From Agapanthus africanus (lineage: Eukaryota > Streptophyta > Magnoliopsida > Asparagales > Amaryllidaceae), in assembly GCA_030015575.1 (NCBI GenBank), contig JASDDO010000018.1, positions 229,261,138-229,325,137 of the forward strand: a stretch of DNA of 64,000 nucleotides. The letters are read 5' to 3'. Positions 1-10,999 of this stretch are shown one piece after another. The notes under the pieces are model-generated. The model saw only the letters and a program-made list of their open reading frames with translations. It was not told the origin of the DNA and made no database searches. Both the position numbers and the translations under genes were made by a program. Each line of letters starts with the position of its first letter. Positions within the stretch are counted from its first letter, which is position 1.

Positions 1-2134
1 ATAGGAAGGACTTTCTTGCTCGACACGATAGTACGCTATCTGGTTGCTCTTTATCTTAACATGTATACTTTCTGTCTCTCTGATTACATGTTGATAAAGC
101 CCTTAGGATGTGTACTCGACTTCCAGGACTATGATGCAGATCATACTAGTGGGGCCTGGGTAGTCAATGAGTACATCCTTCATTGTTCCTAGTCGTGGGA
201 ATATCGAGACGGGGCATCGATATTCCAGATTAGACTAGCGCATATCTTCTCGACCCATGCGATGGGCGATGGATGATCCCATATCCATTGGTGTTTGACA
301 TCGAAGATGGTATGCGGGTGCTTAGTGGAGACTGGGTACACTGAACGGACTCGCCGAGAACTCCCAGATGGTATTATACCTCACGTCAGATGGCAGTTCT
401 CTGGTGACACTGGTACAGCTTAGTCTGTTGACCCGAGATCGTCATAGAGTCTTGTGTGTCTCCCACTGTGCTTTGATTTCCACCCTACCACGGCTCTACT
501 GAGTCGTGCAAACAGGTGGGTTTTGGGTACAGTCCCGATTCACATGGAGGCAATGAGCGATAGGAGGGGATTCGTCTTTCCCGGTATTGGGGGTTGATGT
601 TGTGCTATGCTCGACTGGCCATAACAGGAAATCCCTGGCCAGGGTTGCAGTGATATACTGGTAAGAGTTATCAGTAGTTTCATGAATATTATGGACCTCA
701 AGTCGACATGACTTATCGAGCTATTGGGGTCTGACGTTTACCACCCCTAGACGAGATATGCGACATATCAGACGAACAGACCGGACTGTACGGTAAGTGT
801 TACTGGTTGGATTCACAGGAGTGTGAGCGGGCTTGCTCGTCGATCTTCTGATCGCTCAATACCCGGGTGGCCGTTACGTTTAGCAGACCGCTTGCGGCTT
901 GTGGGTGCTTGATATGATCATCAGCCGCTACCGGCGTATTGACGAGTCTTTAGAGTTCTACACAGAGGTTTCCTGGCTCAAGCGAAACGAAATAGGAGCG
1001 CATATGAGATATGTGCGGGACCGAGAATAATGCGTGTATGTGATACCGTATTTCATTCTCGCGATGAATGTGTCGAATGGTTGTATGCGATATAACCTAG
1101 TTATCGAATCAAGGATTGATTCGATAAGCCGATACATTGGATACTAGCCGGTTATATGCAACATGACCGGATCATTAAATCAAGTGTTGATTTAATGATT
1201 TAATGTATAATTATATATTTGATATATTACTTTGCATTAACTAGTATTGGTTCACTTTAAATGGATTTACTCACTTGGTTTGTGCACATTGCATATGTGA
1301 TATATTTTGTGCACATGATTGTATCATGTTTGATGATACATGCAAGCTAGGGTTAGTGTGAAGAATTAGACCATGGTTAAGATTATGATTAGGGTTTTCT
1401 TTTTTCTTATTTATTTATTTATTTAGGTTGGAAAAAGATGAGAAAAGAATGGTTGCTAATTTTGTTTGCTAGTTGAAGATTCTTGAAGCTTTGAATTAGT
1501 CCACCATTCTTGTCTCATCCTTAACCCTAACCATTCAAGTTAACCATGGTCCATTCTCTACAACTAACCAAGGGTTAGTAAATGATAAGTATTGATTTAT
1601 TTATCATTTACTTAATACTTATCATATTCTTTTCTTCATCTTCTTCTTCTTCCTCCATGAGAAGAAAGCTTGCTACATCAATGGTGATTGATGAAAAAGT
1701 GTGTGAAATCCAAATCTAAAGTCTACCCACTTCCTATTTCTTCATCCTCTACCTCTTGCCAAGTAGTATAGGGTGTTTACTTCACAAGTTTTCAAAGCTT
1801 GGTGAAGTTGGAGCTTGTTCTTGCGATGCTTCGACGTAGATCATCTTCGGCATCGAACCGACGATCAAGCCCGCCTATTCTTCGATGAAGCCGACGCTAG
1901 AGCCCAAGATACGATTTGGAAAGCGAGGGGGCTTCATCACGGAGCCTAGGAGGTGGTGGACCGGATCTACAAAGGTTGTAGCCCCTTCCCTATTTCTATA
2001 TTTCCGTTTACTTGCTTGCTTTGCCTAAATATCTAGTTAACGATCCGTTCTAGGTTTTCTCGGCACCGTAATTTTTAGAAATTTGCGTGTTTGATCACTT
2101 GTGAGACTTCACTAGAGTGCCTAGGAACCCTACA
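1..2134 (+). repeat. E1 5' LTR (first 73 bases off the window)
   Basis: This is the direct repeat of 8168-10301 and ends CCTACA just before the primer-binding site. It should carry the promoter, but I see no TATA box I would defend. Two hairpins lie at 1101-1127 (TTATCGAATCA stem) and 1171-1199 (ATCATTAAATCAA stem). A T-rich stretch with ATTT repeats lies near 1405-1425. Short ORFs here are not conserved in the other LTR copies and are not genes. Confidence 0.95.
1101..1199 (+). other. Twin hairpins in E1 LTR
   Basis: Hairpin one (1101-1127) pairs TTATCGAATCA with TGATTCGATAA. Hairpin two (1171-1199) pairs ATCATTAAATCAA with TTGATTTAATGAT around a 3-base loop. The same pair occurs at 9268-9294 and 9338-9366 (two substitutions in one arm of the latter) and in inverted form in the E2 and E3 LTRs. 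Between hairpins the TCGA pairs become TTAA pairs on both arms. The role is unknown. Confidence 0.7.
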
Positions 2135-2135
2135 G

Positions 2136-2147
2136 TGGTATCAGAGC
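2136..2147 (+). other. E1 primer-binding site, initiator tRNA-Met
   Basis: TGGTATCAGAGC, the usual plant Copia site complementary to the 3' end of initiator tRNA-Met, starts two bases after the LTR end. It marks where minus-strand cDNA synthesis starts and fixes the plus orientation. Confidence 0.95.
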
Positions 2148-2333
2148 CTAGCTAGAGCCTTAGGCGAAGTCCCGACGGAATCAGAAGTCCGATCGACCCA
2201 AAACCCCGACTTTGAATATGCTCTCTGTACATTTTCTAATTTCGAGGATTTTTCCACATTAAAATTATCCAGAAAAATCAGCAGGCTAATTTAAGAATTA
2301 CTGTGAATTTCTATGGAGTAATTCCATCAAAGA

Positions 2334-2380
2334 GCCGCGGATCCGCGGCACGAGCATGGCGCGTGCGGCGGATCCGCCGC
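2334..2380 (+). other. GC-rich twin palindromes in E1 leader
   Basis: GCCGCGGATCCGCGGC (2334-2349) and GCGGCGGATCCGCCGC (2365-2380) are both perfect 16-bp palindromes centred on GGATCC. GCACG and CGTGC sit between them, so the block can also fold as one long hairpin. It lies about 190 bp after the primer site, the same relative place as the GC hairpins in E2, E4 and E5. Confidence 0.85.
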
Positions 2381-4300
2381 CAGTTTGTCGTTTTGTGCAT
2401 CCACTGTTACACAGTAATTCTTAGTTATCTGTGCTGGATTTCCTGGGGATTTTAATAATTTTTTCCAGAGTTGCATTTTCTGGGTTGTATTGGGGACTCG
2501 GTGTATTCGATCGGACTGTCTAATTTTTGTCGGTGTGCTTTTCCGGGTATTCTTAGAATATGTTAAAAGGTTCGACCGGATATAAATACCCACTTTTTCC
2601 CCTGCCGGGAAATTTCCAATTGTTGGATTTTTCCGTAGTTTAACGACGTTCTAAGTAGTGCAAGTAACGCGATGGACCCTCTAAAAGACAACAAACCTTA
2701 ACTCGATTATGTGACCGTCTTGAACTGCCCTTTGAACCTTCGGGTTTGGGGCAGTACGGCGTGCCACATGTGAGGCGTTGGCTTGACCCTTCTACGGCTG
2801 GACCGTTGGTACTGAGGCACGAACTGAATGTTGTTAGACTTATTTCATGTGTTGAGCTGTATCGGGAAAACTTGGGTGTTCGATTGTTCGATCGAAAAGT
2901 TTAGCATTTTCTATTTATCCGGAATGTGATACAATAATTGGAATTCACAAATAGTTATGAGATAACGGAATGAATATTATAAACATAGCAGTTTAGTCTC
3001 ACTTGATCGGTTGCCACGGAATTTTGATGTGATCAAAAGTCCGTCGCAATCACGTAGTGTACGCGGATACTTGCCGGGTAAACTTGATAGACAGCCTCAC
3101 TCCATAGCCCCGACCAAGTGACTGTAGGAGAACCCCGTCGCCGAAAGCATCCGTTCGGGTGCTCGCGGTAGCGGTGTTCCGCCTTGGTGCACTTTGTCGA
3201 CGGCGTCGGGGGTGCGGCCGTCTACTAAAGTTTGCGACGAGCATTCGATCAGAATGTCGGGAATCCTGTTGAATTGCCCGACTTGATATTGAAAAGAGTT
3301 TTCGATAATGAGACTAAAATGCGGGGTTTATAATTGTTAGGCATGCGATGTCTAAAGAATTCATTTGGTCAGGCATGCGATGTCTGAGGTGGTTGCGGAT
3401 TCCAACTATTGTAGTTTTACACTTTCTTTTCTGTGACCGTAAGTGTAATATGTGCTGTCGCCGGTTTCGTTGCTATATGTCAACGACAATTGGGATGCGC
3501 ATATTTACTTACGTTGATGACATGTGATGTTATGTGTTGCTGGATATGTTATATTGGATCGTCATGTTTGAATAGCCGGGGGTTTTTATGTGAGATGAGT
3601 GTTTTACATTTTCATTCATGTAAAAACTTGTATGTAATATTCTTTTATTGGGGCGCTTCCAGGTTGCGGAAGTTGTCACCGTTGATGTATATTATTTACT
3701 TTTCTGCACTAGGATAGACCCAAGGAGGGGAGCACAAGTAACCGGGTTCTGGGGTCCAGTGGGAGACCAACTCGAGGAGTCGAGTCCGGGTCTCCTAACC
3801 CTAGAATTGGTAGGGTTGCTTGCCGCTCTCGTAGGGGTCTAGGGGTGTGGGATTGGCTATTCATCATGACCGTGGAATCCGTGTTTTATACTGGCTCGTA
3901 TTGAAAACACGGACGTCCTAGTATATCCAATATTTCATATGTTTCTTCTGCTGTGATTTATCTGTGATCATGTGATGTTCTGTGACAGGTATTACATATA
4001 GTATATATGATATATTATATAGACGTTGCTTATGTTTTACACCCGCGCTAGCCCTGCCTCGCTCTGGCGTTAGTTACCTAACCTAACGGTGCAGACGGGA
4101 CATCGAGGCGAATGCGGATGGCATAAGCGTACGTTATATTTATCTGTGATGGTTAGGTGCACTTAAATGATGGGATATTCATTAATAAGATTAATGAAAG
4201 AAAATAAACCTAATTGATGTTGTGGATTCGAATTTCAAAATAAAACAGGTAGCTACAGTTCTTGCTTTGCATCGCGGTGTTCATTATAGAACATCCTGCA

Positions 4301-4500
4301 CCTTATTCGATAAGGAAAGGACCGAGATCCCTTCACCGGGAGTGACTCCTTTAGCAATAACTGGCAGATGCTACAACTCTCGGTTTGTCTTTGATCGCTT
4401 CTATAGTTTCTGCTTTGCACAGTGATATATATGATATATCCCGCACCTCATTCGACGAGGAAAGGGCCGACGATCCTTTCACCGGGAGTGACCCCTTTAG
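4301..4500 (+). repeat. Tandem hairpin unit in E1 leader (two copies)
   Basis: Copy one has CCTTATTCGATAAGG (4301-4315), then TTCACCGGGAGTGACTCC; GGAGTGACTCC (4339-4349) is itself a tight hairpin. Copy two has CCTCATTCGACGAGG (4446-4460), then CACCGGGAGTGACCCC. The same unit occurs in E2, E3, E4 and E5. Copies with CCTCAT pair with ATGAGG and copies with CCTTAT pair with ATAAGG. Confidence 0.8.
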
Positions 4501-4642
4501 CAAAACTAGAAAAGCCTCAAAAACATTCCATTTAAAAACCATTTGATTCCGCAACGAGATCAAGTTCAAAGCATTAAAGGTTTTCACAAAAACCAGCCGC
4601 AACCCTCCGTCATTTTAGGAAGTAGAGTACTTAGTATTCGTG

Positions 4643-4847
4643 CTGTGTTTGTTGACCATAGTCAAGGCACAGTGTACGGTAGCTAAGTGATGTCTTCCTA
4701 CACCGCATATGATGCGATTAGTTAGGACAGTCGCGTGACTTTGTTGACCTTAGTTAAGGGTCATGTGGGTGGGTCTAATTAATCACGAAATGACGGGTAG
4801 AACTTGACTAGTACTTATGATTTGTTGACCATAGTTAAGGTCATAGG
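4643..4847 (+). repeat. Three related hairpins in E1 leader
   Basis: Three stems share an inner core TTGTTGACC and differ in the outer stem: CTGTG/CACAG (4643-4672), CGTGAC/GTCATG (4734-4765) and CTTATGA/TCATAGG (4814-4847). The outer stem changes on both arms together. Corresponding hairpins occur in the other Copia elements. Confidence 0.75.
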
Positions 4848-5334
4848 TGCTAGGGGTAAAAACCTTTATCGGGAGTTTCAAGTGTTGAAATTTGCAATGA
4901 GATTGCATACCTTCTATATGATAGTTGGATCCCGATACCCACTGCGAGTAATTGTTACTCCTGGGAGAGTTTTGCACTTTGCAATTAGCCGATCAAGTAG
5001 GTGTCTAGAAAGGTGTCAACGGGGTTACGCCTCTAGGAAAACGAGGTTTACTGTAATTAGGTCCGTGCGAAAGCACGGGGAACCTCCCTCAAAGTACCGA
5101 CACTGGCCTGGCTGAAAGATTGGCGAACTTGTAGAGTGTAATTAATCCCGGCTAGTCTTTCCTTTTAAGGTTTGAAGGAAGATTTGATAAAAACAGTGGG
5201 AGCCATCCTGATTAGATAAAATATATAACCAATCTGATCTTGCAAGAGCGCACGCAGAGTGTTTTCTTCTCTCTCTCTCCTGGTAGCGACCATATCACGC
5301 CTTAATCAAGATAATAATACGGAATATTGACCGA

Positions 5335-8050
5335 ACCCGCTTGTTATACTGAGCTGGGGAACGTTGGTCCCGCTCCAACTTATAATTGTTATAAGACAGA
5401 GCAGGAAATTGGGGAATACCAGAATTCCTATGCCGCCCAAACGAAGAAAGTGCATATGATGCATCTCCTTCGGGTGTGTTCATTACAAAGAACTGTTTCT
5501 CAGTATCCTCTGCATCCTGGGTATATGATACCGGATCGAGATACCGGATATGTAATCTGTTACATAGGGCTACAAAAAGGTAGAAAAACTGAGAACGGGT
5601 GATAAGTTTCATGAGGCAGAAAACGGGGCAAGTGTTGCAGCCAAGTCTGTTGGTCACTGTCACCCTGTATTACGAATACATTGATTCTGAACAAATGCTA
5701 TTAGATACCGAACCTGATATACAAAATCATATCAGTCTCTTTATTAGTAAAGGAATGATATAATTTTGTATTGTTGGATAATGTTTTGAACATTTCCTAT
5801 ATCAAAAGTTGATCGGTTCAGGCACGTTATCTAAAAGCATTGACGTTCTAAATCAAACTACAGTTCCTTGTATATTGAACACACACAAGAGGAAGAGTTC
5901 AGAAATGAACAAATTCTTCTTGAGGCATTGTAGACTAGGTTATATCAATGCGACCCGACTGGCTGAAGTTACATTTAGATGTATATTTAATCAGTTTGAA
6001 TTTACATCTTGTGAAAACTTGCCAGTCATGTCACAAAGATAAGATGACCATAACTCTGTTTATTGGAAACAGAGGAAGAGTTGGTAAACTCTTGGGACTG
6101 TTACATGATGATGTATGTAAGGTCTCCTGTCTACACATGCCAGGACTGGTTCTTTATACTTCATTATATTCTCTGATAATCTCTCAAGATTCAGTCATAT
6201 GTTCCTGTTGAAACATAAGTCCGAACCTTTTGAGGTATTCACAGAATATAAGTTCGAAGTAGAGAACCAAAATACGGGTATAAGTATTATGTCCTATGAT
6301 AAGATCAGGGAGGAGAATACTTGTGCATAGAATTCCTGGACTATTCTAAAGGAGAATGAGATTTTCTCTCAGTGTTACTCCTCTGAATACACCACAGCAC
6401 AACGGTGTATCAGGGCGGAGCAATTGCACAATATTAGATATGGTGTGCTCTATGATGAGTATTACTGAGTTACCTATTTCCTTTTGGGGTTATGCACTTG
6501 AGAAGCTGCATACCTATTGAATTAGGTTTGAATCAAATCACTGCCTACCACTCCATAATAAGATATGGTATGGGAAGAACCCATCTCTTAAGCGAGTTAA
6601 GATTTGGGGTTGTCCGGCCTATGTTTAAAGCAAAATCCGGACAAGATCGAGGCAGGATCAGTTCTGTAGAACTGGAAAGGTTCCAGCTATACAAAACTGC
6701 AGTTGATGATTTGACAGAACCATAGGATTCTATAGTTCCCGACGAACCTCAGCCTCTCCGCCGATCTAGTAGGGTTCCTCATCCGCCTGAGAGATACCTC
6801 GGTTTCTCGATGACAGTGGGAGCAAGGATTGCATCATGAAATGATGACCTAAATAGTTTCGAGCAGGCCATCGAGAGTAGGGACTCTGTAAGAATGGCTG
6901 GATGCTTAGCGATCTGAGATGGAATCTATGTACACCAGCAAAGTATGGACTTTAGCTGCTATATCTGAAGGGTTAAATCCCCATCAGGAGCAAGTATATC
7001 TTGAGAAGATTACTTGGTTTAGATGGAAAAGTTGAGACTTTCAAAGCTAGACTTGTTAATGGTTTTCGTCATCGACCAGGCGTGGATAATGATGAAACCT
7101 TTTTCCAGTAGCTATGCTTAAGTCTGTCCAGATCCTACTTACCACGGCTACATACCATGACTACGATATCTGGCGGTTGGGTGCCATGACTGCTTTTCTA
7201 AATACTGATTTAGAAGAGAACGTCTATAAGAACACAGCCAGAGGTCTTCGTAAACAGTGGGAGCAGCGGAAACGTGTGCAAGTTGCTTTACATAATGAAG
7301 CAGGCATCGCGGAGTTGGAATGTCTGTTTTGATGTGATAGTCAAAGTGTTTAACTTCATCAAAATGGTAGACGAACCTTGTATATATAAAAGGGTAGTAG
7401 AGAGTAAGGTGGTCATCTTCGTATTGTACGTAGACAACATACTCTTGATAGGAAAAGAGTTTCCTATACTACGATCGATCAATCTCCTATTATCACAAGG
7501 ATTCTTCAAATAGGATAAAGATGATACCTCCTAAATCCTGAGATTTGGACCTATGAGATAGATCTAAAGGGATATTAGGGTTCTCACTAGGTATAGTGAG
7601 ATTGTATCAATCGATCCTGGGGAGAATCACTGGAAGTGTTCCAGGGTGATAAAGGCGACTGAATGTCAGTCACAGGCACTGTCTTTACCCTCAGTAAAGG
7701 GACGGTATGTTGGAAGAGTTCCAAGCTAGATACCGTGGCAAACTAGACGATAAAGGCTGGTAACATCGCTATTGAAGATACTACAAAAGAGGAAGTTTGG
7801 GTGTATATTGGTTCATAAGATGAACTAGGTTCCTGCCATTGTATGACAATGGAAGTGTGGCTTTGGCCCTGGAACCCTGGTCCCATCAGTGACCCAGACA
7901 AATTCTGAGGCAGCATCACCTGATCATGGGGATAGTTGATCTCCAGGGTGATCGAGGTTAGGAGAGAAGACTCAGAGGACAACACGGCGGATCCACTCAC
8001 GAAGGCCTTTTTCCCAAAGAGAGACTTTTAGGGGATGGTTGAGTATGTGA
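5335..8050 (+). pseudogene. E1 Copia pol remnant (protease, integrase, RT, RNase H)
   Basis: This is a decayed Copia polyprotein spread over several frames. A degenerate nucleocapsid region with Cys and His residues replaced lies near 5375-5440. Protease follows with an intact DTG at 5527-5535. An integrase zinc-binding remnant (CRLGYIN, then TCQSCHKDKMT) lies at 5930-6060, an integrase core remnant at 6150-6420, and the WGCPAYV region near 6610-6630. RT shows FLN-DLEENVY near 7195-7225, ASRSWN near 7305, and YVDN at 7427-7438 where YVDD is usual, so the second catalytic Asp is Asn. RNase H remnants run from about 7600 and end near ADPLTKAF (about 7985). AP to RH is 2.7 kb, somewhat short for the family. 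No functional enzyme is possible. Motif matching was by eye. Confidence 0.88.
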
Positions 8051-8083
8051 TACTGCAACCACTGCTACAGATGGCCCTAGTGC

Positions 8084-8094
8084 AAGTGGGAGAT
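8084..8094 (+). other. E1 polypurine tract
   Basis: AAGTGGGAGAT lies directly before the TGTTAG start of the 3' LTR. It primes plus-strand DNA. The same tract precedes the 3' LTRs of E2, E3 and E5, and is deleted in E4. Confidence 0.88.
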
Positions 8095-10301
8095 TGTTAG
8101 TTATATGTATGCCCTAGAGGCCATTACTGTACATTGGATGTATATTGTAGTGGATGCTGGGACATATATAGGAAGAACTTTCTTGCTCGACACGATAGTA
8201 CGCTATCTGGTTGCTCTTTATCTTAACATGTATACTTTCTGTCTCTCTGATTACATGTTGATAAAGCCCTTAGGATGTGTACTCGACTTCCCGGACTATG
8301 ATGCAGATCATACTAGTGGGGCCTGGGTAGTCAATGAGTACATCCTTCATTGTTCCTAGTCGTGGGAATATCGAGACGGGGCATCGATATTCCATATTAG
8401 ACTAGCGCATATCTTCTCGACCCATGCGATGGGCGATGGATGATCCCATATCCATTGGTGTTTGACATCGAAGATGGTATGCGGGTGCTTAGTGGAGACT
8501 GGGTACACTGAACGGACTCGCCGAGAACTCCCAGATGGTATTATACCTCACGTCAGATGGCAGTTCTCTGGTGACACTGGTACAGCTTAGTCTGTTGACC
8601 CGAGATCGTCATAGAGTCTTGTGTGTCTCCCACTGTGCTTTGATTTCCACCCTACCACGGCTCTACTGAGTCGTGCAAACAGGTGGTTTTTGGGTACAGT
8701 CCCGATTCACATGGAGGCAATGAGCGATAGGAGGGGATTCGTCTCTCCCGGTATTGGGGGTTGATGTTGTGCTATGCTCGACTGGCCATAACAGGAAATC
8801 CCTGGCCAGGGTTGCAGTGATATACTGGTAAGAGTTATCAGTAGTTTCACGAATGTTATGGACCTCAAGTCGACATGACTTATCGAGCTATTGGGGTCTG
8901 ACGTTTACCACCCCTAGGCGAGATATGCGACATATCAGACGAACAGACCGGACTGTACGGTAAGTGTTACTGGTTGGATTCACAGGAGTGTGAGCGGGCT
9001 TGCTCGTCGATCTTCTGATCGCTCAATACCCGGGTGGCCGTTACGTTTAGCAGACCGCTTGCGGCTTGTGGGTGCTTGATATGATCATCATCCGCTACCG
9101 GCGTATTGACGAGTCTTTAAAGTCCTACACAGAGGTTTCCTGGCTCAAGCGAAACGAAATAGGAGCGCATATGAGATATGTGCGGGACCGAGAATAATGC
9201 GTGTATGTGATACCGTATTTCATTCTCGCGATGAATGTGTCGAATGGTTGTATGCGATATAACCTAGTTATCGAATCAAGGATTGATTCGATAAGCCGAT
9301 ACATTGGATACTAGCCGGTTATATACGACATGACCGGATCATTGAAGCAAGTGTTGATTTAATGATTTAATGTATAATTATATATTTGATATATTACTTT
9401 GCATTAACTAGTAGTGGTTCACTTTAAATGGATTTACTCACTTGGTTTGTGCACATTGCATATGTGATATATTTTGTGTACATGATTGTATCATGTTTGA
9501 TGATACATGCAAGCTAGGGTTAGTGTGAAGAATTAGACCATGGTTAAGATTATGATTAGGGTTTTCTTTTTTCTTATTTATTTATTTATTTAGGTTGGAA
9601 AAAGATGAGAAAAGAATGGTTGCTAATTTTGTTTGCTAGTTGAAGATTCTTGAAGCTTTGAATTAGTCCACCATTCTTGTCTCATCCTTAACCCTAACCA
9701 TTCAAGTTAACCATGGTCCATTCTCTACAACTAACCAAAGGTTAGTAAATGATAAGTATTGATTTATTTATCATTTACTTAATACTTATCATATTCTTTT
9801 CTTCATCTTCTTCTTCTTCCTCCATGAGAAGAAAGCTTGATACATCAATGGTGATTGATGAAAAAGTGTGTGAAATCCAAATCTAAAGTCTACCCACTTC
9901 ATATTTCTTCATCCTCTACCTCTTGCCAAGTAGTATAGGGTGTTTACTTCACAAGTTTTCAAAGCTTGGTGAAGTTGGAGCTTGTTCTTGCGATGCTTCG
10001 ACGTAGATCATCTTCGGCATCGAACCGACGATCAAGCCCGCCTATTCTTCGATGAAGCCGACGCTAGAGCCCAGGATACGATTTGGACAGCGAGGGGGCT
10101 TCATCACGGAGCCTAGGAGGTGGTGGACCGGATCTACAAAGGTTGTAGCCCCTTCCCTATTTCTATATTTCCGTTTACTTGCTTGCTTTGCCTAAATATC
10201 TAGTTAACGATCCGTTCTAGGTTTTCTCGGCACCGTAATTTTTAGAAATTTGCGTGTTTGATCACTTGTGAGACTTCACTAGAGTGCCTAGGAACCCTAC
10301 A
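8095..10301 (+). repeat. E1 3' LTR, complete, 2207 bp
   Basis: It runs from TGTTAG to CCTACA and matches 1-2134 with about 1% substitutions and no length change. The following base starts an inverted copy of the middle of an E2-type LTR, so 10301 is the element boundary. Confidence 0.95.
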
Positions 10302-10972
10302 AAATCAACTCCCTATACCAGGAGAGACGAATCCCCTCCTATCGCTCATTGCCTCCATGTGATTTAGGACTGTACCGAAAAGCCACCTTTTTGCACGCCC
10401 TCTTGGACGTGGTATGATGGAAATCAAAGCACAGTGGAAATCACACAAGACTCTATGACGATCTCGGGTCAACAGACTACTCTGTACCAGTGTCACCGGA
10501 GAACTGCCATCTGACGTGAGGTATAATACCATCTGGGAGTTCTCGGGGAGTCCGTCCAGTGTACCCAGTCTCTACTGAGCACCCGTACACCATCCTTGAT
10601 GTCAAACACCGATGGATATAGGATCATCCATCGCCCATCATATGGGTCAAGATGCGTATACGCTAGTCTACTCTGGTATATCGATGCACTGTCTCGATAC
10701 ACCCTCGACTAGGAACAGTTATAGGATGTGCTTGTCGACTACCGTGGCCCCACTAGTATGATCTCATCATAGTCCCAGTAGTCGAGTACACATCCTTAGG
10801 GCTTTATCAACATGTAACATAGAGACAATCAGAGTACATGTTAAGATAAAGTACAACCAGATAGCATACTATCATGTCGAGCGAGAAAGTCCTCCCTATA
10901 TATGTCCAAGCATCCACTACAATATACATCATATGTACAGTAATGGCCTCTAGGGCATACATATAACTAACA
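10302..10972 (-). repeat. E2 3' LTR fragment cut by E1
   Basis: It is an inverted match to 39291-39961, ending at the TGTTAG terminus (read on the minus strand) at 10972. The rest of this LTR should lie to the left of E1, outside the window. The first five bases after E1, AAATC, would be the E1 target-site duplication if that is right. Confidence 0.88.
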
Positions 10973-10999
10973 ATCTCCCACTTGCAGTAGGGCCATCTG

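Larger units (their letters stand above)
2148..5330 (+). other. E1 long non-coding leader with repeated hairpins
   Basis: The leader is about 3.2 kb between primer site and protease remnant, where gag would be expected. I recognise no gag domain, and all frames are broken by stops. Visible structure: twin GC palindromes (2334-2380), a 9-bp hairpin (3879-3912), two copies of a short hairpin unit (4301-4349 and 4446-4500), and three tandem-like hairpins (4643-4672, 4734-4765, 4814-4847). A CT tract ending in AG lies at 5261-5287. The same landmarks recur in order in E2-E5. A gag decayed beyond recognition in the last kilobase remains possible. Confidence 0.7.
1..10301 (+). mobile_element. E1: Ty1/Copia LTR retrotransposon, coding-dead, young
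   Basis: The order is LTR (1-2134), initiator-tRNA-Met primer site (2136-2147), long leader, decayed protease-integrase-RT-RNase H, purine tract (8084-8094) and LTR (8095-10301). Position 1 aligns to 8168, so only the first 73 bases of the 5' LTR lie outside the window. The two LTRs then run collinearly for 2134 bases with about 22 substitutions counted by eye (1.0%). Ends are TGTTAG and CCTACA. Right after 10301 the sequence is part of an inverted LTR (E2), so E1 appears to sit inside the 3' LTR of E2; the left junction is off the window. The interior is 5960 bp with no long ORF. Confidence 0.93.

Noticed and set aside
2136-2147. tRNA-Met gene fragment
   Set aside because: Only 12 bases match and the position beside an LTR marks a primer-binding site; no tRNA gene was seen.
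5295-5663. 122-codon minus-strand ORF in E1
   Set aside because: It lies antisense over the protease remnant, which reads on the plus strand with DTG; it is not conserved as an ORF in E2 or E3.
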